Positions 9,448 through 18,041 of a stretch of DNA of 64,000 nucleotides are shown here, piece by piece (the stretch's first letter is position 1; each line of letters starts with the position of its first letter). The notes under the pieces are model-generated. The model worked only from the letters and a program-made list of their open reading frames with translations, was not told the DNA's origin and did no database searches. Made by a program: the position numbers and the translations under genes. Origin of the DNA: Bacillus sp. 165 (GTDB taxonomy: Bacteria > Bacillota > Bacilli > Bacillales > Bacillaceae_G); the NCBI RefSeq assembly GCF_017742235.1, contig NZ_JAGHKQ010000004.1:186001-250000 (forward strand). Direction: 5' to 3'.

Positions 9448-9589
9448 CCGAAACCCTCCTTTCCTATCTTATCCTTATTGTAGCAAAAACCTTGCCCAGC
9501 TGGTGTTTAAACTAAAGGATTGTTATAAAAATGTAATAATTTTCACTATAGATATACATTGATAAAAAGAAACATATAGAAGAGAAAAT

Positions 9590-9901
9590 CTATTCTCCAC
9601 GTACAGCTGTACCATATGCAATGATTTCAAAAGTGCCTTGCCCGGCTGAGGATTGTAATCTCATACCAATAATTGCATTAGCTCCTTTCTTCTCTGCTTC
9701 TTCAACCATTCGTGTTATAGCCATTTTCTCTGCATCACGTATCATTTCTGTATAGCCTTTCAGTTCGCCTCCTATAACGGATTTTAAGCCAGCCATAATA
9801 TCTCTGCCGATATTTCGCGATTGTACTACTTGTCCGCTTACATACCCTTTTACTTCAGTAATGTTTTTTCCTGTAAGGTTATCTGTTGTTACTATAATCA
9901 T
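9590..9901 (-). CDS. YbjQ-family (UPF0145/DUF74) protein
   Basis: A 103-residue protein of the YbjQ/UPF0145 family, whose members form pentameric rings and are sometimes annotated as heavy-metal-binding; the function is unproven. The typical features are the N-terminal strand, VVQSRNIGRDI, and a C-terminal GANAIIGMR followed by a beta strand. It overlaps the stop of the upstream CapA-like gene by four bases, so the two are co-transcribed. Confidence 0.85.
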   Translation of the reverse strand: MIIVTTDNLTGKNITEVKGYVSGQVVQSRNIGRDIMAGLKSVIGGELKGYTEMIRDAEKMAITRMVEEAEKKGANAIIGMRLQSSAGQGTFEIIAYGTAVRGE

Positions 9902-11013
9902 TTAATTTCCTCCTTTATAATTTTTAGGTCAGGAATAAATCTCTTCATATGTGTTATCGTTTGTTTATATTTTGTATCAATATTAGCATATTGTTCCTTT
10001 GTTACAGTATGAAGAGGGAGTACCATGAAATTTTGGTCATTATTTGAATAAGTAAAGGTAGGTAAAAATGATGGTTCTTCTAGTTTGATGGAAGTTATAT
10101 TCCCTGTTGTTATTTTTTTAACTTTTATAGCAGTAATTCCTCCTATCCATGTTTCTTCTTTGCGCTGTCCAGCGAAAAAATTTCCTAGTGAGTACATAAC
10201 GAAGGTTTGATTGCCATTCTTTCCAGTTAGAAAAGCAGGGGGCTGCAAGACATGCGGGTGATGACCGATTACAATGTCCGCACCTTGATCAGCTAAAAAC
10301 TGACTTAGTTTTGTTTGCTGTTCGTTGGGCATAGTTTCGTATTCATTTCCAAAATGCATGGCTACAATAACAACGTCGCATAGTTGCTTTGCTTTTTGTA
10401 TATCCTGCTTTATTTTTGTTTTTTCAATGAGATTCACCAAATAGTCTTTTCCTTTGGGGATTGGGATGCCATTCGTTCCATATGTATAAGATAAAATAGA
10501 AAAAGTAATATCGTTTTTCTTTACAAGGCAAATTGTATTTCTATCTTTTTTTGATGCAAATGCTCCAGTGTGAGCCATTCCTAGCTCATTCCAATAGGAG
10601 AGCGCATTTTGAAGAGCAGCTTCTCCGCGATCGAGAGCATGATTGTTAGCGAGGGTAACAACATCAAATCCGATATTTTTTAAGGCTTGGGCTATATCAA
10701 ATGGACTGTTAAAGGCAGGATAAGAAGAAAGGCCTATTTCTACTCCTCCTATTACAGATTCTTGGTTCACTAATGCTAAATCTGTTTTTTCGATATAGCT
10801 ACGCACCTTTGCAAACATAGGTGAAAAATTAAATTGATTTGTATCAACGCGAGCATCGTTATAAATGCGGTCGTGAATGAGTACATCACCTGCTGCTGCC
10901 AGATGGACAATAGTTTCTTGCGGGGGATACTCAGAAATGCTTTTACTCTGTGCCGGGTAAGAAAGCGGAATACATAGAAAGAGTGATATAAAATGTACGA
11001 TTGTTTTTTTCAT
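9898..11013 (-). CDS. CapA/PgsA-like metallophosphatase-fold protein, exported
   Basis: 371 residues with an N-terminal signal peptide (about 1-24) and a CapA domain. Its motifs are AAGDVLIHD, NQESVIGG, ANNHALDRG, AMHFGNE and IGHHPHVLQP. CapA-domain proteins take part in poly-gamma-glutamate export or capsule anchoring. No capB, capC or pgs gene is nearby, so a role in capsule synthesis is not supported here and a stand-alone extracytoplasmic hydrolase is equally possible. The start ATG 11013 follows AAAGGATAG. Confidence 0.85.
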   Translation of the reverse strand: MKKTIVHFISLFLCIPLSYPAQSKSISEYPPQETIVHLAAAGDVLIHDRIYNDARVDTNQFNFSPMFAKVRSYIEKTDLALVNQESVIGGVEIGLSSYPAFNSPFDIAQALKNIGFDVVTLANNHALDRGEAALQNALSYWNELGMAHTGAFASKKDRNTICLVKKNDITFSILSYTYGTNGIPIPKGKDYLVNLIEKTKIKQDIQKAKQLCDVVIVAMHFGNEYETMPNEQQTKLSQFLADQGADIVIGHHPHVLQPPAFLTGKNGNQTFVMYSLGNFFAGQRKEETWIGGITAIKVKKITTGNITSIKLEEPSFLPTFTYSNNDQNFMVLPLHTVTKEQYANIDTKYKQTITHMKRFIPDLKIIKEEIK

Positions 11014-11364
11014 AATAGACTATCCTTTCTTCAAGTGTCGGCAAATGTAGAGCTGGAGAGTAAAATAAAATAGATTTGGAAAAAAGGGTAATATAGTGTG
11101 AGCAGGAGGGGGATTCTTTTATCCCAAATGAAGGTGAATTTTTCCCATGCTGTTGGAAATGATCCTTTATAGAAGTATGCTCCTTTTATACATAGAAAAA
11201 ACGTGTGGTACGACATCATGAAAAAAGAAAGCACATTAAGATGGAAGCGTACTAAGGTTAAAAGCTTCTTATGCAAATAGAGCATGGGTGGGAACCCATG
11301 CTCAGTTTTTATTACAAGGTATAGAAGTGAGTCGTCTATTCCTAAAAAGTTTAATTTGGTCTTA
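11014..11364. other. Intergenic region between CapA-like and SGNH genes
   Basis: 351 bases without a convincing gene. The minus frame (116 codons) is hydrophobic and Phe/Leu-rich, has no ribosome-binding site and no recognisable motif. A 20-codon plus-strand ORF (11218-11280, start MKKESTLRWK) ends exactly at the hairpin at 11280, but it has no good ribosome-binding site. Confidence 0.5.
11280..11313. terminator. Hairpin downstream of the SGNH esterase gene
   Basis: Perfect 10-base stem GAGCATGGGT / ACCCATGCTC with a 4-base loop. The T run (AGTTTTTATT) follows it on the plus strand. On the minus strand it lies about 60 bases behind the esterase stop but has a poor T run. Confidence 0.6.
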
Positions 11365-12141
11365 TTATGCTTTATAAGCAAGGAGCATTTTTACAAATGC
11401 ATCGGCAATGCGTGTGTAACCTTTGTCGTTTGGGTGTACCTTGTCATACAGCAAATCTTGTGTATCATCTTTTAATAAATCACGGATAGGCAATACAATC
11501 GCGTGTTCATGTTCTTCAGCCAACGTGTAGACAAGCTTATTCCAGCGGTCAATAAACAAACTAGCATAAGAGGCAACGGAGCCTTCAAGCTGTAATGGGT
11601 TATATAGCTCGGATAGAACAATAATAGCATGATCATTGTGAGAACGAATGATTGCTAGAATTTCTTCCATGTTTTCTTGATATTTTTTTTTCTCATCATT
11701 CACTGCGTTTAATGCCTCTAATATTCCCATACTTTTGTTCAAGCGCAATAAGTTGTTGCCACCGATACTGATTGTAATAATATCAGCTTTTTCAATTTTA
11801 TTTTGCATTTCCTCTGATTGCAGCATATATAGCAGTCCTTCGGTCGTTAACCCGCTAACTGCGGTGTTATCGATATAAACTTCTTTGTTCGTCTTAGCCT
11901 GTAATTGCTGTGAAGCGATACCAGCGTAGCCTCCTTGTTTTGAGCCGTATCCTTTGGCCAAAGAATCTCCCAGTACAAGGTGATATAGCGGTTGGTGATT
12001 TATTGTATCAAGCCACTTTAGTTGTACAGTGGCTTCTTGTTCTTTTGGTGGCGATTTTGAAAAAGGATGCAAAATTATGAAGTAAGAAATGATGAGGCCA
12101 ACCAGCGTTATTAAAACGAGAAGCAAGGATGCTTTTTTCAT
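11365..12141 (-). CDS. SGNH/GDSL-family esterase, membrane-anchored or secreted (YpmR-like)
   Basis: 258 residues. An N-terminal hydrophobic segment (about 5-25) anchors or exports it. The hydrolase blocks are present: LGDSLAKGYG with the nucleophile Ser, Asn/Gly block SIGGNNLL, and the catalytic DKVHPNDKG. The YpmR-type family is thought to act on extracellular lipids or esters, but its substrates are unknown. The start ATG 12141 follows AAAGGAGGATGGGAG. It is divergently placed from the sortase gene. Confidence 0.85.
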   Translation of the reverse strand: MKKASLLLVLITLVGLIISYFIILHPFSKSPPKEQEATVQLKWLDTINHQPLYHLVLGDSLAKGYGSKQGGYAGIASQQLQAKTNKEVYIDNTAVSGLTTEGLLYMLQSEEMQNKIEKADIITISIGGNNLLRLNKSMGILEALNAVNDEKKKYQENMEEILAIIRSHNDHAIIVLSELYNPLQLEGSVASYASLFIDRWNKLVYTLAEEHEHAIVLPIRDLLKDDTQDLLYDKVHPNDKGYTRIADAFVKMLLAYKA

Positions 12142-12417
12142 GCTCCCATCCTCCTTTTCTTCAGCATTTGAATAAATGTTTATTGTATCATATTCTGTTG
12201 AAGAGGCAATGGAAACGCCTGGAGAATAGACTTTTACGTTTCAATGTTAATCTCTGCCAATGCCATCTTCACACAATGCATAAGGAGAACAAACAAGAGA
12301 GTTAACAGCGAGACTTAGAAAGAAAATAAGAACGATGAAAAATATTGGAGAATATTGTTTCACTGCCCTTTTCTATAGTAGGATAAAAGAAAGATTGAGG
12401 TTCTTAGGGGGCAGAAA

Positions 12418-13005
12418 ATGAGGAAGCTACTAGCAACACTTTTGTGTATCACAGGAATTATTTTAGTCAGCATAAGCGGATGGCAAATTTGGGATACAAA
12501 GCAAAAGCAGTTCCAGTCTAAAGAAATTGCTGAAGAAATATTAACAGTATCGAAAGAAAAAAAGATGTCTCGAACGGAATTTATGCCAAAGCAAAATGGA
12601 ACATTAGGGATTCTGCGCATTCCAAAAATTGATGCAAATCTTCCTATTATAGAAGGAACAGATCCAGAGGATTTGAAAAAGGGGGTTGGTCATTATACAT
12701 CAACTGCTTTTCCCGGAGACCAGGATCAAATTTTGTTATCGGGTCATCGCGATACAGTGTTTCAGCGCTTTGGAGAATTAAAGCCGGGTGATCGCTTTAT
12801 TGTAGAACTTCCTTATGGGACATTTGAGTATGAGATGAAAAATTCTAGAATTGTAAAGGCCGATGATACAACGGTTATTCAATCCACCAAGCCGGATGAG
12901 GTGTTGACTTTATCTACATGTTACCCGTTTCGATACGTAGGCTCTGCTCCTGAACGTTATATTATTTATGCATATCCTGTTTCTAGTGTTGTAAAGCAGT
13001 CATAG
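12418..13005 (+). CDS. Class D sortase
   Basis: A 195-residue cysteine transpeptidase anchored by an N-terminal membrane helix (about 5-24), acting outside the membrane. The triad is complete: His110 in SGHRDTVF, Cys168 in TLSTCYPF and Arg180 in SAPERY. Class D sortases in Bacillus attach LPXTA/LPNTA-type proteins to the wall, in B. anthracis during sporulation. No protein with a sorting signal is encoded nearby, so its substrates must be elsewhere. The ribosome-binding site is TAGGGGGCAG. Confidence 0.88.
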   Translation: MRKLLATLLCITGIILVSISGWQIWDTKQKQFQSKEIAEEILTVSKEKKMSRTEFMPKQNGTLGILRIPKIDANLPIIEGTDPEDLKKGVGHYTSTAFPGDQDQILLSGHRDTVFQRFGELKPGDRFIVELPYGTFEYEMKNSRIVKADDTTVIQSTKPDEVLTLSTCYPFRYVGSAPERYIIYAYPVSSVVKQS

Positions 13006-13085
13006 TAAGAGAACTGTTTTATTCTTGTTACATACTTCTTACTCTTATCGTAAAAAATGGTAAAGAGAAGAAGGAGAGTGTTTTA

Positions 13086-14210
13086 ATGAAGCAGACGGTT
13101 CCTGTTCCAAACAACTGCAGGTTTGAAGGGTATTTAATTATGTTTGCTGTTATAGCCACTCAATTTGGTATTGGCATTTTTGTTTTTCAGCGATTTGTGT
13201 ATATCGAAGCAAAGCAGGATGCTTGGATTGGTGTCATTCTAGCCGGGCTGTATGCACATCTTACTATGTTTGTTATTACAAAAACCTTGCAAAAATATAA
13301 AAATAAAGATTTATATGAGATTCATCATCTTTTGTTTGGAAAATGGTTAGGTACAGTATTAAATGCTATATTTATTACCTATTGTACATATGCAGTATTA
13401 ATGGTAATCGTGACATATCGTGAGGTGCTTTGTTCTTATTTGTTTGAAAATGCTCCTATGTGGTTTGTGTTGGCTATATTTTTTCCCCTATGTATATATG
13501 CTATAGTCGGGGGCATTCGTGTTATAATAGGGTTATGTTTTTTTAGCGTAATTATTTCTACAAGCATCTTATTTGTTTTGTACCAATTATTCCCTTATTT
13601 TAACATGTCTCACTTTTTTCCATTACTGGAAGCGTCGCCAAAGCAGCTGCTAAAATCTACATATCAAATGTCTCTTTCCTTAGCTGGTTTTGAATTGATT
13701 TATGTGTATTATCCGTATGTGAGGAATCCTGAAAAAGCGCAGCGTTTTGGACAACTGGGGATTTTAATTACGAACAGCATCTTTCTATATATAATTATTT
13801 TGTCTCTTGGGTTCTTTGGGGGGAAAGATTTAATCAAAGCAGCCTGGCCAACTTTGACGATGTTTAATATGATTCGCTTTCCATTTTTGGAGCAATATCA
13901 AGTGATTGTGCTTTGTGTTTTCATGGTTGCTGTTGGACCTATTTTGTGCATGTATTTATGGAGCTTGACTAAGGGGATGAAAAAGTTATTTTATATGAAG
14001 CAAAGAACAGCATTATATGTAATATGCGGCGTTATATCCGTTGTTGCTTTTTTATTTCAAACACGGACAGAAGTATTCATGGCAGGAACTTATTTTAATA
14101 AAGCAGCTTTTTATGTAGTATTTATTTATCCGTATGTATTATTTATTTTTTCCTCAGTAATAGACAAACTAAAAACACATAACAAATCAGATAAGCAACT
14201 CATACAATAA
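13086..14210 (+). CDS. GerB-type spore germination permease (orphan)
   Basis: A 374-residue protein with about ten hydrophobic helices, of the APC-superfamily GerB group. Characteristic are FAVIATQFGIGIF at the N-terminus and the AWPTLTMFNMI segment. GerB proteins form germinant receptors in the spore inner membrane with a GerA-type and a GerC lipoprotein subunit. Neither is encoded next to it; the neighbours are a sortase and a Na+/H+ antiporter. The only GerA-family gene in the window is spoVAF, 45 kb away. Confidence 0.85.
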   Translation: MKQTVPVPNNCRFEGYLIMFAVIATQFGIGIFVFQRFVYIEAKQDAWIGVILAGLYAHLTMFVITKTLQKYKNKDLYEIHHLLFGKWLGTVLNAIFITYCTYAVLMVIVTYREVLCSYLFENAPMWFVLAIFFPLCIYAIVGGIRVIIGLCFFSVIISTSILFVLYQLFPYFNMSHFFPLLEASPKQLLKSTYQMSLSLAGFELIYVYYPYVRNPEKAQRFGQLGILITNSIFLYIIILSLGFFGGKDLIKAAWPTLTMFNMIRFPFLEQYQVIVLCVFMVAVGPILCMYLWSLTKGMKKLFYMKQRTALYVICGVISVVAFLFQTRTEVFMAGTYFNKAAFYVVFIYPYVLFIFSSVIDKLKTHNKSDKQLIQ

Positions 14211-14245
14211 AGCTCCTCTCAGTACATGCAAAGAGAGGAGCTTTT
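14208..14245. terminator. Bidirectional terminator between gerB-type gene and nhaC
   Basis: AAAGCTCCTCTC / GAGAGGAGCTTT flanked by A and T runs, between the convergent stop codons. Confidence 0.88.
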
Positions 14246-14248
14246 ATA

Positions 14249-15637
14249 TTAAACTGCTTTTTGTTGTTTAAGTGGATTCACTTTAGAAATGCCGATGCCA
14301 GTAAAGCCTAACAGCATCGTAATAACCGGGCATAACAAGCAGAAGAAGGTAAATGGAAGATACTCCATTACAGAAACTCCAAGAATGCCTGATAGAAAGA
14401 TCCCGCTTACACTCCAAGGAATTAATGGATTGACAACTGTTCCTGCATCCTCAAGAACACGAGATAAATTCTTCCGTTCTAGTCCCAGTTTATCAAAGGA
14501 TTCCCCAAAAGCACGACCTGTTAAAATAATAGATAGGTACTGCTCTCCAAGCAAAATGTTGATTCCAATTGCAGTAAATGCTGTTGAGCAAATAAGTTTG
14601 CCGGTTGAGCGAACAAGTTGAGCGATTGCTTGAATAAGCTGTTCTATCATTCCAAATTCATATAATAAACCACCCATTCCAAGAGAAAGAAGAATAAGCG
14701 ACACAGACCACATCATGCTTTGGATACCGCCGCGTGTCAGCAACCTGTCAATTTCTTTTATTCCTGTATCTGATTTGAACCCGTCTTGTATAATCGATAC
14801 TAAGCTTTGCATAGTTGTATCGGGGTGAAACACGAATAGTAGTACGATACCTGATACAATGCCTGCCAACAGTGTTGGAATAGCAGGCACTCGTTTTAAC
14901 GCAAGGATTAGGACGATTGCAACTGGAAGCAGTGTTACCCAGGAAATGGTTGTCTGTTTTTCTAAAGCAGATTGAAATTCATGGAAATTAGCAGAGCTGT
15001 TAGTTTCATGACCAAATATAAGAAATAATATAAAAGAGATAATAAATGCTGGCAATGTTGTCCAAAGCATGTTCCGAATATGTTCGAACATATCCACTCC
15101 GGAAACGGCCGGAGCTAAGTTTGTAGTATCGGATAAAGGCGACATTTTATCTCCAAAAAATGCACCAGAAATGATGGCGCCGGCAATAAGAGGAAGGTCA
15201 TATCCAAGTGCAGTACCTATCCCAATAAAAGCAATACCGACTGTTGCAGCTGTTGTAAAGGCACTTCCGATACTTGTGCCGACAATTGTGCAAACAACAA
15301 ATACAGTAGCCAGAAAAAATTTATCAGAGACCATGCTAAAACCAAATACCATCATTGTTGGAATCGTACCTGATGCCATCCAGATACTGATGAGCACTCC
15401 TACAAGAATAAAGATAAAAATTGATGGAATCCCTGATGAAATGCCATCTCGTATTCCTTTTTCGACAATGGTCCAAGGTGCACGCTTCCAGAAGGCAAAT
15501 CCAATTAAGAGCATAAAGCCAAATAAAATTGGAATATGGGGAGGTGCTTGCAGCCCTATAATAAACGACCCGATTAAAAGTAAAATTACTGTGGTTATAA
15601 TTATCGATTCTGTTTTTGACGCTATTGATTGCTTCAT
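14249..15637 (-). CDS. NhaC-family Na+/H+ antiporter, predicted tyrosine-linked
   Basis: 462 residues, about 11-12 membrane helices, NhaC type (IGTSIGSAFTTAATVG and GAFFGDKMSPLSDTTN). The start is ATG 15637 behind GGAGGAAAAAT; a longer frame upstream only reads through the leader. NhaC proteins exchange Na+ for H+ or take up substrates. Two T-box riboswitches with TAC specifiers precede the gene, so it should be induced when tRNA-Tyr is uncharged. That points to tyrosine uptake, as proposed for YheL-type relatives, rather than simple pH homeostasis. Confidence 0.85.
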   Translation of the reverse strand: MKQSIASKTESIIITTVILLLIGSFIIGLQAPPHIPILFGFMLLIGFAFWKRAPWTIVEKGIRDGISSGIPSIFIFILVGVLISIWMASGTIPTMMVFGFSMVSDKFFLATVFVVCTIVGTSIGSAFTTAATVGIAFIGIGTALGYDLPLIAGAIISGAFFGDKMSPLSDTTNLAPAVSGVDMFEHIRNMLWTTLPAFIISFILFLIFGHETNSSANFHEFQSALEKQTTISWVTLLPVAIVLILALKRVPAIPTLLAGIVSGIVLLFVFHPDTTMQSLVSIIQDGFKSDTGIKEIDRLLTRGGIQSMMWSVSLILLSLGMGGLLYEFGMIEQLIQAIAQLVRSTGKLICSTAFTAIGINILLGEQYLSIILTGRAFGESFDKLGLERKNLSRVLEDAGTVVNPLIPWSVSGIFLSGILGVSVMEYLPFTFFCLLCPVITMLLGFTGIGISKVNPLKQQKAV

Positions 15638-15659
15638 TATTTTTCCTCCAGTGTGTGTT

Positions 15660-15731
15660 TTACGTTTTACATAGCAGAAGCAGTGTACTGCAATATCGTG
15701 CGATTCCTCCATAAGCATGAAATTTTCTCAT
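15660..15731 (-). CDS. Short leader ORF (23 codons) between T-box and nhaC
   Basis: A 23-residue ORF, start MRKFHAYGGIAR, end TLLLLCKT. Its ATG at 15731 has an excellent ribosome-binding site (AAAGGAGGGG, spacing 6), better than that of nhaC. The stop lies 22 bases before the nhaC ATG. It contains two Tyr codons and a Leu run. It may be a leader peptide coupling translation to nhaC or a genuine small membrane peptide. Expression is inferred from the ribosome-binding site only. Confidence 0.5.
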   Translation of the reverse strand: MRKFHAYGGIARYCSTLLLLCKT

Positions 15732-15749
15732 GTCATACCCCTCCTTTAT

Positions 15750-15990
15750 AAATAAAAAACGCCCCTGCAAAAATTGCAGGGACGTAATATACGCGGTACC
15801 ACCCTCGCTTGCAAAGCATATGCTTTGCCGCTTTAACCAGATAACGGAAAGTCCGTCTTTCACTACTGTGCTTGCGCCGTTCGCAAAAGAAGCTCGAGGG
15901 GTGTATTTCATGTTTACTTCTGTACTGATTCACACCAACCATCAGCTCTCTGAAAGCAAGAAAATAAACATTACTGAATCCCTGTCATCA
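15750..15990 (-). ncRNA. T-box riboswitch 2 (proximal), tyrosine specifier
   Basis: On the minus strand it begins with the stem I GA motif CAGAGAGCTGATGG. The specifier TAC lies at 15905-15903 in GAAATACACC. The invariant T-box AGGGTGGTACCGCG is at 15805-15792. Terminator arms CCCTGCAA / TTGCAGGG and a T run end the leader. Uncharged tRNA pairing with specifier and T-box favours the antiterminator. Confidence 0.93.
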
Positions 15991-16017
15991 CTTATAGTTA
16001 TATAATTATTATTTAGG

Positions 16018-16265
16018 CAAATAAAAAACGCCCCTGCAGAAACTGCAGGGACGTAAAATACGCGGTACCACCCTCACTTGCAAAGCATATGCTTTGCCAC
16101 TTCATTCAGATAACGGAAAGTCCGTCTTTCACTACTAAGCTTGTGCTGTTTGCAAAAGAAGCTCGAGGGTGTATTTCACATTTATGTTTGTACTGATTCG
16201 CACCGACCATCAGCTCTCTGAAAGCAAAACATGAAATGCTACTGTGTCCTGTCATTGCCGATTCA
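16018..16265 (-). ncRNA. T-box riboswitch 1 (distal, transcribed first), tyrosine specifier
   Basis: A near-copy of the proximal T-box. It has the same GA motif, specifier TAC at 16173-16171, T-box motif at 16074-16061, and terminator arms CCCTGCAG / CTGCAGGG followed by TTTTTT. The long conserved stretches between the two copies point to duplication of the whole leader. Confidence 0.93.
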
Positions 16266-16283
16266 TATATTTGATAGTTACAT

Positions 16284-16312
16284 TTTTAACATGGATGTTA
16301 TTAATATGTCAA
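16284..16312 (-). promoter_or_regulatory. Promoter of the tandem T-box leader
   Basis: On the minus strand, TTGACA (16312-16307), a 17-base spacer and TTAAAA (16289-16284), placed a few bases before distal T-box stem I. The -10 match is weak. Confidence 0.5.
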
Positions 16313-16412
16313 CATAATTTTTTTGGTGAGAGATAACAAATAATTCTTGAAATAAAGAATCTCATCTCCTATGATAAGAAAATATGAAAGGTTTGGAGGG
16401 GAATGAATAGAG

Positions 16413-17117
16413 ATGCCGCTCGTAGGAACTGTTGTAAATGCTGTTGCAATTGTTGTAGGAAGTTTGCTTGGGCTTGTGTTTCGGAATATTTCTGAAAATA
16501 TGAAAACAACGGTGCTGCAAGGGATTGGACTTGCAGTGATTGTGCTTGGAATTGGAATGGGATTAAAAAGTGAGCAGTTTTTAGTCGTAATTATCAGTAT
16601 TGCTGTTGGTTCAGCCTTGGGAGAGTTTTTGGATATTGAAGATAAGCTCAATAGACTAGGAATTTGGCTAGAGAGAAGAGTAGGAGCAAAGGAAAAGGGG
16701 AACGTCGCAAAGGGATTCGTCACAGCAACGCTCGTATATGTAGTAGGAGCCATGGCAATTGTCGGGGCGTTAGATAGCGGACTGCGTCAAGACCATGCAG
16801 TTTTATATACAAAATCTTTGTTAGACGGTATATCAGCGATTATCTTTACTTCTGCTTTAGGTATTGGAGTTGCGTTTTCTGCTGTTCCTGTGTTGCTGTA
16901 TCAAGGAATCATTGCACTGTTTGCTACGCAAATACATACCCTTGTGCCAAAAGAGGTTATGGATCAGATTATTGTGGAAATGACAGCAACTGGAGGTATC
17001 TTAATCATTGCAATCGGGTTAAACATTATAAAGGCAGTTACGATTCGTGTCGCTAATATGCTACCCAGTCTATTGTTGACAGTCATCTTCGTTCTAGTAT
17101 TACATATTACGAAATAA
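16413..17117 (+). CDS. DUF554 membrane protein (YdfK/YqgA-type)
   Basis: 234 residues with six to seven hydrophobic segments. It shows the DUF554 hallmarks GTVVNAVAIVVGSLLG at the N-terminus, GSALGEFLDIE, and the central AMAIVGALDSGL. Function is unknown; the fold has been compared with small-molecule transporters. It is monocistronic between the T-box promoter region, divergently oriented, and its own terminator. Confidence 0.85.
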   Translation: MPLVGTVVNAVAIVVGSLLGLVFRNISENMKTTVLQGIGLAVIVLGIGMGLKSEQFLVVIISIAVGSALGEFLDIEDKLNRLGIWLERRVGAKEKGNVAKGFVTATLVYVVGAMAIVGALDSGLRQDHAVLYTKSLLDGISAIIFTSALGIGVAFSAVPVLLYQGIIALFATQIHTLVPKEVMDQIIVEMTATGGILIIAIGLNIIKAVTIRVANMLPSLLLTVIFVLVLHITK

Positions 17118-17145
17118 GGGAGAGAGGTCTCCCTTATTTTTTATG
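17113..17145 (+). terminator. Terminator of the DUF554 gene
   Basis: AATAAGGGAGA / TCTCCCTTATT followed by a T run, overlapping the stop codon. Confidence 0.82.
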
Positions 17146-17251
17146 GATAAAACTTACCAATTTTTCTATAAATACACATGGAATTCACAAAGAATACACA
17201 AAATATGGAAATGATAAAAGTGTAATCTATTACAAATAAGGAGGAACAACA

Positions 17252-17767
17252 ATGAAAAAAATGATTGCAGCAGCATTAACAGGCATGTTGATAATGGGAG
17301 GAGCAACAGGTGTAAGTAAAGCGTTTGCGAATGAAGATGCAATGAAGAGCCAGACTGCTGTGCATAATCATCACGATCATTTATTTCGAATGGCAGAGCA
17401 CTTTGGCATTAAAACAGAAGGGAAAACAGAGGACCAAATTCGGAAAGAGCTTCAAGCGAAGAAGCATGATATGCTGATACATATTGCTCAAAAGCAAGGT
17501 ATCGATACAAAAGGGAAAACAGATGAGCAAATTCATAAGGAGCTACTCGGAAAAAGACATGAACGTTTACTAGAGAAAGCAAAGCGATTTGGTATTTCTG
17601 TTGAAGGGAAAAATGATTTTGAACTGCAGAAAGAGGTTCGTGAGGCATGGAAGAAAGAACATGAGCAAGTATTAAAGGGCCTTGCTAAAAAGCTTGGTAT
17701 TCAAACAGAAGGAAAAACACGAGAACAAATTTGGAATGAATTAAAAAAAGCAGCAGAAACGAAATAA
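17252..17767 (+). CDS. Secreted helical-repeat protein A
   Basis: 171 residues with a signal peptide (about 1-27, cleavage near AFA-NE) and a short His-rich stretch. Four tandem units of about 32 residues follow. Each has the pattern L..A...GI.T.GKT..Q..KEL, for example GIKTEGKTEDQIRKEL and GIDTKGKTDEQIHKEL. The units look like short helix-turn-helix hairpins rich in Lys and Glu. I do not recognise a named family. A shorter paralogue with three units lies at 19293, on the other side of the biotin-operon relic. The ribosome-binding site AAGGAGGAAC is strong. Confidence 0.7.
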   Translation: MKKMIAAALTGMLIMGGATGVSKAFANEDAMKSQTAVHNHHDHLFRMAEHFGIKTEGKTEDQIRKELQAKKHDMLIHIAQKQGIDTKGKTDEQIHKELLGKRHERLLEKAKRFGISVEGKNDFELQKEVREAWKKEHEQVLKGLAKKLGIQTEGKTREQIWNELKKAAETK

Positions 17768-17773
17768 GAAGAG

Positions 17774-17801
17774 AACCTGTCGATAAAGGCAGGTTTTTTT
17801 A
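17774..17801 (+). terminator. Terminator of repeat protein A gene
   Basis: AACCTG / CAGGTT hairpin followed by seven T residues. Confidence 0.8.
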
Positions 17802-18041
17802 ACACTTGTTATCTGCAAGTCAAATTTATGCAAATCGTCCAGATTTCTCGGAATCAAAGCGTCTTAATCGGGGGGAATCTGTCTTAAGATACGTACTGTT
17901 ATAATTTGTAGTGTTATGGATATGGTTAAATTTTTACGTTTATTTCTGATTAAGGAACTGTGCGAATCCAGTTTTAGGACTCTTCTCAGTGTTTTAGCTA
18001 TTTAACAATAAAGAAATTCATAAAGATATATTTATATAATG
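17802..18041. other. Gene-free stretch before the biotin promoter
   Basis: About 240 AT-rich bases with frequent stops in all frames. I see no repeat, RNA motif or recognisable coding remnant in it. Confidence 0.5.

Noticed and set aside
11218-11280. 20-codon plus-strand ORF ending exactly at a hairpin with T run
   Set aside because: No proper ribosome-binding site and no promoter; the hairpin is better explained as the terminator region of the minus-strand esterase gene.
11031-11381. 116-codon minus-strand frame between the CapA-like and esterase genes
   Set aside because: No ribosome-binding site, no recognisable motif, and its start lies inside the esterase coding region; composition is that of random AT-rich sequence.
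15660-16005. Frames of 69-91 codons on both strands around 15700-16000
   Set aside because: They run through the proximal T-box riboswitch, whose structure fully explains the sequence; only the last 23 codons have a ribosome-binding site.
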